A stretch of DNA of 7,047 nt from an uncultured Bacteroidales bacterium (lineage in GTDB: Bacteria > Bacteroidota > Bacteroidia > Bacteroidales > Muribaculaceae). This document shows positions 6,760-7,047 of the stretch, piece by piece (positions within the stretch are counted from its first letter, which is position 1; each line of letters starts with the position of its first letter). Below the pieces are notes generated by a model. That model ran no database searches and had not been told where the DNA came from. It saw only the letters and a list, made by a program, of their open reading frames with translations. The position numbers and the translations under genes were made by a program. Where the stretch lies: positions 1-7,047 of the forward strand of contig CAMWUH010000113.1 in assembly GCA_947177325.1 (NCBI GenBank), read 5' to 3'.

Positions 6760-6854
6760 TGATACACATGATACATGATACATGATACATGATACATGAT
6801 ACACGATACACATGGTTGATACAGGGTCTTGAAAACAGTGTATCACGTGTATCA
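6760..6854. repeat. Inverted repeat with arms of TGATACA units
   Basis: The left arm (6760-6775) contains two TGATACA units 9 bp apart, and the right arm (6839-6854) contains two inverted units TGTATCA, also 9 bp apart; 15 of 16 positions are complementary. The space between (6776-6838) is filled by more TGATACA copies, starting at 6776, 6783, 6790, 6797 and 6817, plus GATACA at 6805. It starts at the base directly after the previous inverted repeat ends, so the two form one composite block. Confidence 0.8.
6769..6803. repeat. Perfect tandem array of a 7-bp unit (TGATACA x5)
   Basis: Five uninterrupted, identical copies of TGATACA occupy 35 bp. The pure short array should be prone to copy-number change by strand slippage. 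Because it lies outside any gene, changes would alter spacing rather than reading frame. Confidence 0.9.
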
Positions 6855-6897
6855 TTGAGAGCAGCGAATTGGGTCGTGAGTCGCCACTGTTTTTGAG

Positions 6898-6998
6898 GCT
6901 CTAAGAGCTACGAAGCAGCGATGTTTGTCCCAAACCTCGGGTGTAGCCCGAGGATACCAAACAAGAAGAGGCGCTGAGTCCACACTTTCAGCGTGGAC
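6898..6998. repeat. Palindrome cluster resembling a REP/RAYT-type repeat element
   Basis: Four inverted repeats lie within 101 bp: GCTCT-A-AGAGC (6898-6908); GTTTG/CAAAC with a 3-nt centre (6923-6935); CCTCGGG/CCCGAGG with a 5-nt loop TGTAG (6935-6953); and a double element at 6972-6998, where CGCTGA pairs with TCAGCG and GTCCAC pairs with GTGGAC. The CCTCGGG-loop-CCCGAGG stem with flanking A/C-rich spacers resembles, from memory, intergenic hairpin repeats linked to IS200-like REP-associated transposases in Bacteroidetes and other phyla. No such transposase is in the window. The palindromes are seen directly; the repeat-family assignment is tentative. Confidence 0.5.
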
Positions 6999-7047
6999 GA
7001 TGTTTTGGTCACATTGACAAGTTAATCGTTGGCAGAATCACTCAACT

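Larger units (their letters stand above)
6541..7047. other. Gene-free, repeat-rich intergenic region
   Basis: These 507 bp hold no convincing protein or RNA gene on either strand; the longest open frame I followed is a 29-codon one made of the repeats. In order the region contains the operon promoter (6569-6600), a small inverted repeat (6603-6638), an exact plus-strand -7 box TACTTTTG (6681-6688), two adjacent inverted repeats built from short direct repeats (6691-6854), a plain stretch (6855-6897), and a cluster of palindromes (6898-6998). I see nothing recognisable in 6999-7047. The gene to the right is outside the window, so it is unknown whose 5' or 3' side this is. Confidence 0.7.

Noticed and set aside
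6689..6778. A 29-codon plus-strand reading frame starting at ATG 6689
   Set aside because: Its sequence is simply the 9-bp and 7-bp repeats translated; it has no independent coding signal and ends inside the tandem array.
6691..6803. A CRISPR array
   Set aside because: The repeat units are 7 to 9 bp and directly adjacent, with no unique spacers of about 30 bp and no cas gene in the window.
6972..6998. An H-type pseudoknot from the interleaved stems
   Set aside because: The order of the four segments fits, but the two connecting loops would have zero bases, which is not sterically workable with full stems. Mutually exclusive hairpins are more likely.

Overview
The window looks like chromosomal DNA of a Bacteroidales bacterium, possibly Muribaculaceae or a relative. 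The reasons are a DUF2027-Smr protein (a Bacteroidetes family), an EFR1-type flavodoxin/ferredoxin, start codons preceded by A/T-rich leaders rather than Shine-Dalgarno sequences, and several matches to the Bacteroidetes promoter pattern TTTG-N19-21-TAnnTTTG. The family-level assignment is inference.

All six protein genes lie on the minus strand, so transcription runs from right to left. In that order they are: (1) a DUF2027-Smr protein (5383-6540) followed after 13 bp by an EFR1-family flavodoxin/ferredoxin (4611-5369), very likely one operon with its own promoter at 6569-6600; (2) a divergent LpxA-like left-handed beta-helix acyltransferase (3685-4470) with a candidate promoter and, before it, a candidate terminator closing the first operon; (3) a cytoplasmic Xaa-Pro aminopeptidase of peptidase family M24 (1765-3549) followed after 31 bp by a gamma-carbonic-anhydrase-family protein (1185-1733), probably co-transcribed; (4) a secreted protein with a CBM9/DOMON-like module (1-1097), whose C-terminal part lies beyond the left edge. 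It is open from its ATG to base 1 without a stop.

The right end (6541-7047) has no convincing gene and is the unusual part. After the promoter of the DUF2027-Smr gene come two inverted repeats placed back to back. The first (6691-6759) is built from 9-bp units of the type GTGCTACAA, and the second (6760-6854) from 7-bp units TGATACA, including a perfect five-copy tandem run. Further right (about 6898-6998) is a cluster of short palindromes, including a 7-bp perfect stem and two overlapping stems that exclude each other; it resembles a REP/RAYT-type repeat element. No transposase, cas gene or replication gene is in the window to explain these repeats.

The genes are mostly housekeeping or accessory metabolic functions: peptide turnover, a probable metal-dependent hexapeptide enzyme, an acyltransferase, an electron-transfer protein, a nucleic-acid-acting Smr protein, and extracellular polysaccharide binding. 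I see no single pathway joining them. The best candidates for something undescribed are the double inverted-repeat block and the LpxA-like protein with altered active-site positions.
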